Source: Rhizobium sp. 11515TR
Lineage (GTDB): Bacteria; Pseudomonadota; Alphaproteobacteria; Rhizobiales; Rhizobiaceae
NCBI RefSeq assembly: GCF_002277895.1
Contig: NZ_CP022998.1
Location: forward strand, 3,639,501-3,703,500
Length of the DNA: 64,000 nt
Reading direction: 5' to 3'
This document shows, one piece after another, positions 54,594-63,186 of this stretch. A model generated the notes under the pieces. It was not told the DNA's origin. It saw only the letters and a program-made list of their open reading frames with translations, and did not search any database. Position numbers and translations under genes: made by a program. Position 1 is the stretch's first letter. Every line of letters starts with the position of its first letter.

Positions 54594-57582
54594 TGATCCG
54601 GCCTCCTTCCTTGTCAAAGAACACCAGATCCGTCACCTCGACTGATATCGTCTTGTCTGGCATGGGCACATAGAGCGTCTTGCCCATGCGCTCGCGTCCG
54701 CCGGCAACGAGCGCGAAAGCGATGGAGCGGCCGAGATTCTCGGACCAATAGGCGGAAGTGACATGGCCGAGCATGGTCATCGGTTTCGGCTCATTTGGAT
54801 CGGCGACGATCTGTGCGCCCTCCTCCAGCACCACCTTCGGATCGCGGGTGACGAGGCCAACGAGCTGCTTGCGGCCTTCCTTGACGAGATCCGGCCGCTT
54901 CAGGCCGCGAATGCCGACGAAATCGGTCTTCTTCTTGGAGACAGCCCAGGCAAGGCCCGCATCGTCGGGTGTCACTGTGCCATCGGTATCCTGGCCGACG
55001 ATGATGTAGCCCTTCTCGGCGCGCAGCACGTGCATGGTCTCGGTGCCGTAGGCGCAGGCACCGAGCGGTTCGGCGCGAGCCCAGACGGCTTCCCATACCG
55101 ACTGGCCGTAATCGGCCGGCACGTTGATTTCGTAGCCGACTTCACCGGTGAAGGAGACGCGGAACAGCCGCGCCGACACGCCGCAAACCCTGCACTCGGC
55201 GACACTCATATGCGGGAAGGCTTCGTTGGACAGATCCTGGCCCTCGACGAGCGGCTCGATGATCTCGCGCGCCTTCGGTCCTTGGACCGCGATGACGGCC
55301 CATTGCTCCGTGGTTGATGTCAGCCACACCTTCAGATGCGGGAACTCGGTCTGCAGATAGTCTTCCATGTGATGCAGCACGCGCGGCGCACCGCCGGTCG
55401 TGGTGGTCACATGGAAGCGATCCTCGGCCAGACGTCCGACGACGCCGTCGTCATAAACGAAACCGTCCTCGCGGGTCATGATGCCGTAGCGGCAGCGGCC
55501 GGGCTTCAGCGTATCCCAGGCATTGGTGTAGATCAGGTTCAGAAATTCAGCCGCATCCGGCCCGACCACTTCGATCTTGCCGAGCGTCGAGGCATCGAAC
55601 ACGCCGGCCACTTCGCGCGCCGTGCGGCACTCGCGATTGACGGCCTGGTGCATGGTCTCGCCGGCGCGCGGATAGAACCACGCGCGCTTCCAGTTGCCGA
55701 CATCTTCGAAGATCGCACCATGCGCCTCTTCCCAGGCATGCATCGGCGTCTTGCGAGCGGGATCGAAGAGAAAACCGCGCGAATGGCTGATGAGCGTGCC
55801 GTAGGTCACGGGCGTATAGGGCGCACGGAACGTGGTAAGACCGACCTGCGGAATATCCTTGCCAAGCATTTCGGCGGCGATCGCCAGCCCGTGCATGTTG
55901 GAAAGCTTGCCCTGATCGGACGCCATGCCGTTGGTGGTGAAGCGCTTGATGTGCTCGATGGAATGCATGCCTTCGCGCACGGCAAGACGAATATCCTTAG
56001 CGCAGACGTCGTGCTGGAAATCGACGAAAGCTTTTGCATTCGTGTCCGGCCCGGCGCCTTCAGCAGCCCCGATCATGCCGCCGGTCCACTCGAAAGCCTG
56101 CTCGGCATGGAGCTGGATCTTCTCTCCGCCATTGGTGCTGCCCGTGGCGCGTGCCATCAGCTCGCCGGCGGCCAGCGATTCCTCGATCGCCGCCTGCAGC
56201 CCATCCGTGCCGTTGCAGGCACCGACCGAAAGGCAATCCTGAACATAGGTGCCCGGCAGGAAACGCTGCTTCTCAGCATCGAATTTCAGCTTGCCGCGCG
56301 ACTGCGAAAAGAGATGAACGGAAGGCGTCCAACCCGCCGAAACCAGCAGGGCATCCACCGGAATCTTGCGGGTGGCGGAGCTGCCGTTGCGCGAGACGGT
56401 CATGGAGGAAACGCGCAGCTTGCCTGAGGTATCGACGACGGCATAGTCGGTCATCACCTCGATACCGAGCCGCTTTGCTTCGGCGAGAACCGCCTCACCC
56501 GGACGCGCACGGCTGTCGACGATGGCGGCGATGGAGATACCGGCACGCTTGAGATCGAAGGCGGCCTCATAGGCTGAATCATGCGCCGTGTAGACACCGA
56601 TCTTCGCGCCGACGGCGACGCCATAGTGGTTGAGATAGGCACGCGCGGCCGAGGCGAGCATGATGCCCGGACGGTCGTTGTTCGGAAACACCATGTGGCG
56701 CTCGATGGCGCCGGTCGCAAGAATGGCGCGCTTGGCGCGGACCTGCCACAGGCGCTCACGCGGCAGATCACGCCCCGGCTTCGCCAGATGATCGGTCACA
56801 CGTTCGGCCAGACCGAAGAAATTGTGATTGTAGTAGCCAAAGGCCGTCGTGCGGGTCAGCACCTGCACATTCGGCATCGCCTTGAGCTTGGCGAGGGTCA
56901 CCTGCGCCCACTCATAGCCTTCCACACCGTCGATCTTGATGCCGGTATCGAAGCGAAGCGCGCCGCCGACCTCCGGCTGCTCATCGCAGAGGATGACCTT
57001 GGCGCCGGTTTCGGCAGCGGCAAGTGCCGCTGAAAGACCGGCAACGCCGGCACCGACGACGAGCACGTCGCAATGGGCATAGCGGCTGGCATAGTGATCC
57101 GGATCTTCTTCCGTCGGCGCGACGCCAAGGCCGGCGGCACGGCGGATGAAGGGCTCATAAATATGCTTCCAGGCCGACTTCGGCCACATGAAGGTCTTGT
57201 AGTAGAAGCCGGCGGCAAAGAAGGGCGACATCAGATTGTTGACGCCGCCGATATCGAAAGCGAGCGACGGCCAGCGGTTCTGCGACTGCGCCTTCATGCC
57301 GTCGAAGACTTCCTGCACGCTGGCGCGTACGTTCGGCTGACGCCGCGCCGCATCGCGCGAGATATCGAGCAGCGCGTTCGGCTCTTCGGCTCCGGCCGAA
57401 AGGATGCCGCGCGGACGGTGATACTTGAAGGACCGACCGACCAGATGAACGCCATTGGCAAGCAGCGCCGATGCGACGGTATCGCCTTCGAGCGCGGTAT
57501 AGGTCTTGCCGTCAAAAGTGAAGCGAGCGGTTCTGGCCGGCGTCAGACGTCCCTTGCCCGCGATACGATTGGCGCCGCTCAT
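54586..57582 (-). CDS. soxA: Sarcosine oxidase alpha subunit
   Basis: 998 residues, the usual length. An N-terminal ferredoxin-like domain (about 15-100, RFTFDGKTYTALEGDTVASALLANGV) leads to an NAD/FAD-binding region (VVGAGVAGLSAALAAAETGAKVILCDEQ, about 176-203). The C-terminal half (about 600-985) is a GcvT-like tetrahydrofolate-dependent aminomethyltransferase domain (GEVGYEINVPADYGQSVWEAV). With SoxB, D and G it oxidises sarcosine to glycine and H2O2, and transfers the one-carbon unit to tetrahydrofolate. Its ATG overlaps the soxD stop (ATGA, 57579-57582). No truncation. Confidence 0.97.
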   Translation of the reverse strand: MSGANRIAGKGRLTPARTARFTFDGKTYTALEGDTVASALLANGVHLVGRSFKYHRPRGILSAGAEEPNALLDISRDAARRQPNVRASVQEVFDGMKAQSQNRWPSLAFDIGGVNNLMSPFFAAGFYYKTFMWPKSAWKHIYEPFIRRAAGLGVAPTEEDPDHYASRYAHCDVLVVGAGVAGLSAALAAAETGAKVILCDEQPEVGGALRFDTGIKIDGVEGYEWAQVTLAKLKAMPNVQVLTRTTAFGYYNHNFFGLAERVTDHLAKPGRDLPRERLWQVRAKRAILATGAIERHMVFPNNDRPGIMLASAARAYLNHYGVAVGAKIGVYTAHDSAYEAAFDLKRAGISIAAIVDSRARPGEAVLAEAKRLGIEVMTDYAVVDTSGKLRVSSMTVSRNGSSATRKIPVDALLVSAGWTPSVHLFSQSRGKLKFDAEKQRFLPGTYVQDCLSVGACNGTDGLQAAIEESLAAGELMARATGSTNGGEKIQLHAEQAFEWTGGMIGAAEGAGPDTNAKAFVDFQHDVCAKDIRLAVREGMHSIEHIKRFTTNGMASDQGKLSNMHGLAIAAEMLGKDIPQVGLTTFRAPYTPVTYGTLISHSRGFLFDPARKTPMHAWEEAHGAIFEDVGNWKRAWFYPRAGETMHQAVNRECRTAREVAGVFDASTLGKIEVVGPDAAEFLNLIYTNAWDTLKPGRCRYGIMTREDGFVYDDGVVGRLAEDRFHVTTTTGGAPRVLHHMEDYLQTEFPHLKVWLTSTTEQWAVIAVQGPKAREIIEPLVEGQDLSNEAFPHMSVAECRVCGVSARLFRVSFTGEVGYEINVPADYGQSVWEAVWARAEPLGACAYGTETMHVLRAEKGYIIVGQDTDGTVTPDDAGLAWAVSKKKTDFVGIRGLKRPDLVKEGRKQLVGLVTRDPKVVLEEGAQIVADPNEPKPMTMLGHVTSAYWSENLGRSIAFALVAGGRERMGKTLYVPMPDKTISVEVTDLVFFDKEGGRING

Positions 57583-57944
57583 TCAACGAATCCCTCTGTT
57601 TGTGCAGTCTGTTCTTGTTCGTTCTGTTGCTGCGCCGCCGGCTCGGAAGCGCCAGGCTTGAGCGTCGCCGGGTCGGGCTTCGGCTCGCCCGCCTTGTATG
57701 TTCGGTAGAAGTGATCGCTCACGGTATCGCGCGCCGCATTGAAGAAACGGCCGCAGCCATGGATGTGCCGCCAGCGCTCGAAGATCAGCCCCTTCGGGTT
57801 GTCGCGCAGGAAGAAATATTCCTCGAACTCCTCATCCGAAATCCCGGCAATATTGGCCGGCCGCACGATATGCGCGTCGCCGGCGTTGCGGAATTCGAGT
57901 TCCGAGCGCTCTTCCTCGCAATAGGGGCAGTAAATCAGCAGCAT
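57579..57944 (-). CDS. soxD: Sarcosine oxidase delta subunit
   Basis: 121 residues. The zinc-binding SoxD fold occupies about 1-85: CPYC with Cys6 and Cys9, and RHIHGCGRFFNAARDT with His60/His62 and Cys64. It ends in an about 35-residue Pro/Gln/Glu-rich tail (PDPATLKPGASEP, then AAQQQNEQEQ) that is longer than in the SoxD proteins I know. Delta is required for stability of the complex. It lies after the small secreted ORF at 57960 (15 bases away) and overlaps soxA. Confidence 0.94.
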   Translation of the reverse strand: MLLIYCPYCEEERSELEFRNAGDAHIVRPANIAGISDEEFEEYFFLRDNPKGLIFERWRHIHGCGRFFNAARDTVSDHFYRTYKAGEPKPDPATLKPGASEPAAQQQNEQEQTAQTEGFVE

Positions 57945-57959
57945 CGTTTTCTACCTGTG

Positions 57960-58379
57960 TTAAAGCTCGGAGCCCGTAAGGCTTGTGCCGGGAGGCTGCG
58001 CGCAAAGCTGCCGTCCCATGATGACGAAAGGTGTTATGCGCTTCAGCAGCGCCTCCAGCGATCCGTAGGGCTTCAGCACATTGGTCATCCCAAGATTGAC
58101 CAGGCTCATGCCCAGCAGATCTGTGTCGATCGCAAATGCCCTCGTTGCCTCGGGCGTCTGGTCCGGCACGAAATAGACCGTCGGCTGGTTCAGCACTTTG
58201 GCGCAGGCAATCACACCGCTTTCGGCCACGAAGGGCCAGTCGGCCTCGTCCTTTGCCTTGTGGATCACCTGCATGCGAAAATCCTGAGCTCCCGGAATAA
58301 GATCGCTGACTTCGGTCGCGATCGCTCCGACCGGCAGGGAAAGCCCTGCCGCAAGAACGATCCCGACCGCCGCCGGCAT
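57960..58379 (-). CDS. Predicted secreted protein inserted between soxB and soxD
   Basis: 139 residues with a signal peptide (about 1-21, MPAAVGIVLAAGLSLPVGAIA-T) and a mature domain of about 118 residues: VIHKAKDEADWPFVAESGVIACAKVLNQPTVYFVPDQ, with two Cys (in ACAKV and QLCAQP). No domain recognised. Its ATG overlaps the soxB stop (TGATG), so it is translated with the operon; it is not part of the classical soxBDAG set. A periplasmic role beside a cytoplasmic oxidase is unexplained. Confidence 0.8.
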   Translation of the reverse strand: MPAAVGIVLAAGLSLPVGAIATEVSDLIPGAQDFRMQVIHKAKDEADWPFVAESGVIACAKVLNQPTVYFVPDQTPEATRAFAIDTDLLGMSLVNLGMTNVLKPYGSLEALLKRITPFVIMGRQLCAQPPGTSLTGSEL

Positions 58380-59632
58380 CAGTGCGCCACGGCGGCGGCT
58401 GCCGCCTCATCGATCAGACGGCCGGTGCGGAAGCGATCCAGCGTCAGGCCGGCATTGAACTTATGCGGCTCGTCGCGGGCAATCAGATGGGCAAAGAGAT
58501 TGGCCGAACCCGGCGTCGCCTTGAAACCACCCGTGCCCCAGCCGCAATTGACGTAGAGCCCAGGCACCGGCGTCTTCGACTGGATCGCCGAACGGTCGGG
58601 CGTATTGTCGACGATACCGCCCCAGGAGCGCATCATCTTCACACGGCGGAACATCGGGAAGAGTTCGCAGATCGCGTCGAGCGTATGGGTGATGATCTGC
58701 AGGCCACCGGTCTGGCTGTAGGAATTATACTGATCCGTGCCGGCGCCGATGACGAGCTCGCCCTTATCGGACTGCGAGATATAGGCATGCACGGTGTTCG
58801 ACATGACGACGCAGGGAAAGATCGGCTTCAGCGGTTCGGAAACGAGCGCCTGCAGCGGGCTCGATTGCAGCGGCACGCGCACGCCGGCCATCTGCATGAC
58901 GACGGTGGTATGACCGGCTGCAGAAACGCCGACCTTCTTGGCGCCGATGAAACCCTTACTCGTCTCGACGCCGGTAACGCGGCCATCAGGCCCGCGGCGA
59001 ATGCCGGTCACTTCGCAATTCTGGATGATGTGCACACCGCGATCGGAAGCAGCCCGGGCATATCCCCACGCGACTGCATCGTGGCGCGCCGTGCCGCCGC
59101 GGCGCTGCAGGGCGGCACCGTTGATCGGATAGCGCGCCGTCTTCGAAATATCGAGTGGCGGACAGTAAGCCTTGGCCTGCTCGGGCGTCAGCCATTCATT
59201 GTCGATGCCATAGAGACGGTTGGCATGGATATGCCGCTTGAAGGACTGCTGGTCATGCACATTGTGCGACAGCATCATCACGCCGCGCGGGGAATACATG
59301 ACGTTATAATTGAGATCCTGAGACAGCCCCTCCCAGAGCTTCATCGAATGCTCGTAGATGTGCATACTCTCTTCATAGAGATAGTTCGAGCGGATGATGG
59401 TCGTATTGCGGCCGGTATTGCCGCCGCCGAGCCAACCCTTTTCGATGACGGCGACATTGGTGATGCCGTGCTCCTTGGCGAGATAATAGGCCGCACCCAG
59501 GCCATGGCCGCCGGCGCCGACGATGATGACGTCATACTCCTTGCGCGGCTCCGGCGAGGTCCATTGAGCCTCCCAGCCCTTGTGAGCCCGCATCGCTTCC
59601 CGTGCCACGGCAAAAACCGAGTATTTACGCAT
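58379..59632 (-). CDS. soxB: Sarcosine oxidase beta subunit
   Basis: 417 residues of the DAO/DadA-like FAD amine oxidase family. The dinucleotide-binding motif VIIVGAGGHGLGAAYYLA (about 35-52) and the FAD-contact blocks GGGNTGRNTTIIRSNY follow. RRGGTARHDAVAWGYARAA contains the His (about 184) at or near the covalent FMN position of characterised enzymes, which I have not verified by alignment. It holds the sarcosine-oxidising site and covalent flavin. First gene of soxB-ORF-soxD-soxA-soxG; promoter expected in 59633-59795. Confidence 0.95.
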   Translation of the reverse strand: MRKYSVFAVAREAMRAHKGWEAQWTSPEPRKEYDVIIVGAGGHGLGAAYYLAKEHGITNVAVIEKGWLGGGNTGRNTTIIRSNYLYEESMHIYEHSMKLWEGLSQDLNYNVMYSPRGVMMLSHNVHDQQSFKRHIHANRLYGIDNEWLTPEQAKAYCPPLDISKTARYPINGAALQRRGGTARHDAVAWGYARAASDRGVHIIQNCEVTGIRRGPDGRVTGVETSKGFIGAKKVGVSAAGHTTVVMQMAGVRVPLQSSPLQALVSEPLKPIFPCVVMSNTVHAYISQSDKGELVIGAGTDQYNSYSQTGGLQIITHTLDAICELFPMFRRVKMMRSWGGIVDNTPDRSAIQSKTPVPGLYVNCGWGTGGFKATPGSANLFAHLIARDEPHKFNAGLTLDRFRTGRLIDEAAAAAVAH

Positions 59633-59795
59633 TCGCCCTCAACTCCTTCAGGCAAGACGCCCATCTTTATGGGGCATACAAATCGCAAATCCAAAACCGA
59701 CACAACGGCTCTTTTGCGACGCATTAGGGACCGTCTTTCGACACGGTTAAAATTGCCAATCAGCCGAGTGGCCTACCCATGACTGCTTGGCAGAT

Positions 59796-60074
59796 CTATT
59801 TGCGTTGCAGATGGCAGATCTTCACCCGCGCCCCGTCGCTATCCTTGCGCCAGATACATCCCTCATTCCGCGGCTTTCCCTTGTAAAGGTAAATTCTCGC
59901 CCGGTGTTTGTTGTCAAAGGTCTGATTGGAAAAATCGTGGCCGCCGACCCGCACATTCTTGCCAAAGCGGACTTCGCCGGCAGCGACAGGCGCGAGCGCC
60001 CCAGCAAGAACAATGAGCGCCAGTATGGTTGGCACAAACAGCCTTCCGATGACAGCAAAGCCGAGCGATTTCAT
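59796..60074 (-). CDS. Small secreted protein, hypothetical
   Basis: 92 residues from ATG 60074-60072, preceded by AAGGGGA. A signal peptide (about 5-31, FAVIGRLFVPTILALIVLAGALAPVAA) leads to a 60-residue basic mature domain: VRFGKNVRVGGHDFSNQTFDNKHRARIYLYKG, ending with one CIW and one CHL. It is rich in Lys/Arg and His. I do not recognise the family. The frame extends 28 codons upstream without a ribosome site. It is on the soxB strand but ends about 160 bases before the soxB start, so it may or may not be in that operon. Confidence 0.75.
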   Translation of the reverse strand: MKSLGFAVIGRLFVPTILALIVLAGALAPVAAGEVRFGKNVRVGGHDFSNQTFDNKHRARIYLYKGKPRNEGCIWRKDSDGARVKICHLQRK

Positions 60075-60424
60075 AAGGTGATTCCCCTTGCTCCGAACCG
60101 TTGCTTCAGATGATGCAATCGCCGCAGCACACGAATGAATGTGATCCGACATACTCACATAAGCATGTCAATGTCGCAAAGATCGGGGTCGGCCTATGGC
60201 TTAATCAACAGCTTCGATGAAGCGTCACAGACGCGGCCGGCTGAATTCGGTACTCGACAACTAGCTTTTTCCTCTGCAAACTCACGATCTGGCTAGACTT
60301 TGACAAACCGATCTGCTATCTCGCCTAACCAATCGCAAGGCTGCGGCTGCGCGAACGTTATATTTTTGCCTCCTGGCGCTGCCGTCGCCGCTGGCATCAA
60401 CCAAACCAAAGGAACGTGATTCTC
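60075..60424. promoter_or_regulatory. Intergenic region with rpsU promoter
   Basis: 350 bases upstream of rpsU. TTGACA at 60300-60305 with GCCTAA at 60323-60328 (17-base spacer) is the best promoter match, giving a leader of about 90 bases. A short GC hairpin may form near 60370-60395 in the leader. Nothing else is recognisable. Confidence 0.5.
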
Positions 60425-60637
60425 GTGCAGGTACTTGTCCGCGATAACAATGTCGACCAGGCTCTCCGCGCTCTCAAGAAGAAGATGCAGCGCGAAGGTA
60501 TTTTCCGCGAAATGAAGATGCGCGACTACTATGAAAAGCCGTCGCAGAAGCGTGCTCGCGAAAAGGCTGAAGCTGTTCGTCGCGTTCGCAAGCTTGCTCG
60601 CAAGCGCGCTCAGCGCGAAGGCCTTGTTGCCAAGTAA
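60425..60637 (+). CDS. rpsU: 30S ribosomal protein S21
   Basis: 70 residues, the alphaproteobacterial S21 pattern [38 protein letters not shown] followed by a very basic tail ([22 protein letters not shown]). It helps 30S subunits select mRNA. The start is GTG at 60425: AAAGGAA (60408-60414) sits 10 bases upstream, whereas the GTG at 60416 is one base from it and the family begins M-Q-V. It is a single gene with its own promoter and terminator. Many rhizobia carry two or more rpsU copies; this one has an intact sequence. Confidence 0.96.
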   Translation: MQVLVRDNNVDQALRALKKKMQREGIFREMKMRDYYEKPSQKRAREKAEAVRRVRKLARKRAQREGLVAK

Positions 60638-60671
60638 TCGCCGTTTTTTCGACGTTTTCAGATGCATGTGT

Positions 60672-60703
60672 GGCGGGGGCGAGTCGTTCGCCGCCGCCTT
60701 TTT
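60672..60703 (+). terminator. Rho-independent terminator after rpsU
   Basis: A GC-rich hairpin GGCGGGGGCGA../..TCGCCGCCGCC in 60672-60698 runs directly into TTTTT (60699-60703). Confidence 0.8.
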
Positions 60704-60775
60704 GATTTATTCTCTACGCAAATCGGATTAAATCAGAACAGCCTGATATGACGCATGGGGAAAGCGAACCCGATA

Positions 60776-61651
60776 ATGGCAATGACGACTTCCGTAAAGT
60801 TCCGCACTTCGAATCTCTCCTTATTCGTTTCGAAGCGCGCCGCGGCTCTGCCTGCCTTGGCGATACTTGCCGCAATCAGCCTTTCGGGCTGCCAGACTGC
60901 CACGACAGATAACGTGATCCAGATCGACAAGGCGCAAGGCTCGTCCGAAAATATCGCCTCGCTGACGTCGGTCATCAATGCCAATCCGCAGGATCCGGAA
61001 GGCTACAATGTACGTGGCACGGCCTATGGCCGCGGCGGTGATTTCAACCGCGCCCTTGCCGACTTCAATCAGGCGATCCAGCTCAATCCGAAGTTCTATC
61101 AGGCCTATGCCAACCGCGCGCTCATCTATCGCAACATGGGCAAGCTGCCGGAAGCGGTTGCGGACTATAACGCGGCGCTGCAGATCAACGGCAATTACGA
61201 TGTCGCCTATATCGGCCGCGGCAATCTCTACCGCCAAGCCGGCCGCGACAACGATGCCTTCAATGACTATTCGAAGGCCATCAGCCTCGGCACCACGGAC
61301 GGCCGCGCCTATAACGGCCGTGGCGTGATCTACCAGAAGCGCAATCAGCAGGATAAGGCGATCGACGATTTCTCCAAGGCGATCTCGCTGTCGCCGAACT
61401 CGCCGGAGCCTTACAACAGCCGCGGTATCTCCTATCTCGCGCAGAACGACGACGACAATGCTTTTGCCGATTTCAACCATGCGATCGAGCTGAACAACAA
61501 GCTCGCCGAATCCTGGGCAAACCAGGCCTTCGTCTATGAGCGCAAGGGCGACAAGGCGAAAGCCCGCCGCTCCTATCAGCACGCGGTCAACCTCGATCCG
61601 AACTACCAGCCCGCCAGAGATGGCCTGGCACGCGTCGGCGCCGGCTCCTGA
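60776..61651 (+). CDS. TPR-repeat lipoprotein
   Basis: 291 residues with a lipoprotein signal: hydrophobic ALPALAILAAISLSGC, lipobox LSGC, Cys at about 40. The rest (about 70-290) is made of six tetratricopeptide repeats with the W/Y..G..Y..A pattern (NVRGTAYGRGGDFNRALADFNQAIQLNP, then ANRALIYRNMGKLPEAVADYNAAL, and so on). TPR lipoproteins scaffold envelope assemblies such as outer-membrane protein or pilus machinery; no partner gene is adjacent. ATG 60755 is also possible; 60776 is preferred for the run GGGAAAGCG upstream, though it is 12 bases away. A terminator follows. Confidence 0.88.
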   Translation: MAMTTSVKFRTSNLSLFVSKRAAALPALAILAAISLSGCQTATTDNVIQIDKAQGSSENIASLTSVINANPQDPEGYNVRGTAYGRGGDFNRALADFNQAIQLNPKFYQAYANRALIYRNMGKLPEAVADYNAALQINGNYDVAYIGRGNLYRQAGRDNDAFNDYSKAISLGTTDGRAYNGRGVIYQKRNQQDKAIDDFSKAISLSPNSPEPYNSRGISYLAQNDDDNAFADFNHAIELNNKLAESWANQAFVYERKGDKAKARRSYQHAVNLDPNYQPARDGLARVGAGS

Positions 61652-61679
61652 TATAGAAGCATAGCGAAACGGAACATTC

Positions 61680-61712
61680 AGCCGCCGGCAATTCCTGCCC
61701 GGCGGCTTTCCT
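61680..61712 (+). terminator. Rho-independent terminator after the TPR lipoprotein gene
   Basis: AGCCGCCGG (61680-61688) pairs perfectly with CCGGCGGCT (61699-61707), then ttcctttg. Confidence 0.75.
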
Positions 61713-61783
61713 TTGCCTCGGCAAAGGCCAAGCGCATCGCGATCCTTCAATTCGCTTCTGGCGCTTTAGATCTTCGACTTTGT

Positions 61784-61824
61784 GCATGTCGCGCAAAACC
61801 GCTGCGCACTTTTGCGCGACATGC
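61784..61824. repeat. 15-bp perfect palindrome of the rhizobial AAAA-GTGCG-AGCGG-TTTT family
   Basis: GCATGTCGCGCAAAA (61784-61798) and TTTTGCGCGACATGC (61810-61824) are perfect inverted arms, 11 bases apart. On the opposite strand the core reads AAAAGTGCGCAGCGGTTTT, one base from that of the repeat at 29057-29100. It lies 38 bases before the start of the FAD oxidoreductase, so it may also act as an mRNA hairpin. Confidence 0.85.
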
Positions 61825-61861
61825 TGTAGTCTTGGCTTACCCATTCAAGCGAGACAAAGAC

Positions 61862-62932
61862 ATGCCCTCCCCACAAAAAGTCATCGTCGTCGGCGCCGGA
61901 ATCATCGGTGCCTCCATCGCCTGGCATCTCAATCGCAAGGGCGCATCCGTGACGGTGGTCGCCCAGCAGACCGGCGGCGTCGCAACTCCGAACTCCTTTG
62001 CCTGGATCAATGCGAGCTGGGGTAATCCGGAATTCTATTTCCAGCTTCGTCGCCGATCGATGGCCGAATGGTCGCGGCTACAAGACGACCTGCCGGATCT
62101 TCCCTTGTCCTGGTGCGGCGGCCTGTCCTGGGATCTGCCCGAGGCGGAGCTCGACGCCTATGCAGCTCAGCACCATGGCTGGGGCTATGGCATACAGCCG
62201 GTCAACCGAGCGACGAGCGCGATGATCGAACCGAACCTCGCCAACCCGCCAGATTATGCCCTGCATGTTGCCGAGGAAGGCGCCGTCGAACCTGTTGCCG
62301 CCACCAAGCTGCTGCTGGAGGACGCCCGCAGTCGGGGCGCGAGCCTATTATCCGGCGTCGAGGTCAAGGGCCTGCTCAGAGAGGGCGAGCGGATTATCGG
62401 GATCGAAACGAGCGAAGGACCGATACTGGGCGATCATGTCGTTCTGGCCGCCGGTGCGGGCACGCCGGCACTTGCGGCCTCGGCGGATGTTCTCGTGCCG
62501 CTGGAAACGCCTCCAGGGCTTATCGTCCATTCCCGCCCTGTGCAGAAAATGCTGAATGGTCTGGTGATGGCACCGGAACTGCATTTGCGCCAGACGGCAG
62601 AAGGGCGAATCATCGCCGGCGGCGACTTCGGCGGCACCGATCCCGGCAGCGATCCACAAGCGGCAGCCGACGATCTTTTCGCCAGGGTCAAAACGACATT
62701 GAAAGGCGGCGAAGCACTGGAGCTTGATTTCTACACCATCGGCTATCGCCCGACGCCGAAAGACGGTCTTCCGGTTCTGGGTGGTGTCGGCGCGGCACCT
62801 GGCCTCTACCTCGCAGTTCTCCACTCCGGCGTCACGCTGGCGCCGCTCGTCGGCCTGCTCGCCGCGCAGGAAATCGTCGATGGTGGCGAAGCTCCCGAGC
62901 TAGCACCCTTCCGCCTCTCACGCTTTGCCTAG
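61862..62932 (+). CDS. FAD-dependent oxidoreductase, DadA/glycine-oxidase type
   Basis: 356 residues of the DAO family. The dinucleotide-binding motif VIVVGAGIIGASIAWHLNRKG (about 6-26), the VPLETPPGLIVHSRP strand and the C-terminal GYRPTPKDGLPVLGGVGAAPGLYLAVLHSGVTLAP flavin-binding block are intact. It would oxidise a D-amino acid, glycine or another secondary amine to an imine, reducing FAD; the substrate cannot be told. The ATG at 61862 is preferred to an in-frame TTG at 61832. It stands alone, 38 bases after the palindrome. Confidence 0.92.
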   Translation: MPSPQKVIVVGAGIIGASIAWHLNRKGASVTVVAQQTGGVATPNSFAWINASWGNPEFYFQLRRRSMAEWSRLQDDLPDLPLSWCGGLSWDLPEAELDAYAAQHHGWGYGIQPVNRATSAMIEPNLANPPDYALHVAEEGAVEPVAATKLLLEDARSRGASLLSGVEVKGLLREGERIIGIETSEGPILGDHVVLAAGAGTPALAASADVLVPLETPPGLIVHSRPVQKMLNGLVMAPELHLRQTAEGRIIAGGDFGGTDPGSDPQAAADDLFARVKTTLKGGEALELDFYTIGYRPTPKDGLPVLGGVGAAPGLYLAVLHSGVTLAPLVGLLAAQEIVDGGEAPELAPFRLSRFA

Positions 62933-63186
62933 CTCGGACACAAGACCTGTCAGCGCAACTTCAGGGATGCATTGCCACAGTCGTAAATACCCGAGATCGC
63001 TTACGATTTCGCAATAATGACTTTTCAGATGTTGCAAGGAAAATTACCCAGCCCTAACATGGCGCTTCGCGAGCATGTAGCTCGATGATCTGGGCACGGG
63101 GGCGCTTGGCATGATGACCAATACCATTCTCTTCGCGTTTGCCAGCGCGTCGGACCCTTATGGAGGCACGATCGGTTGATCGCCCC

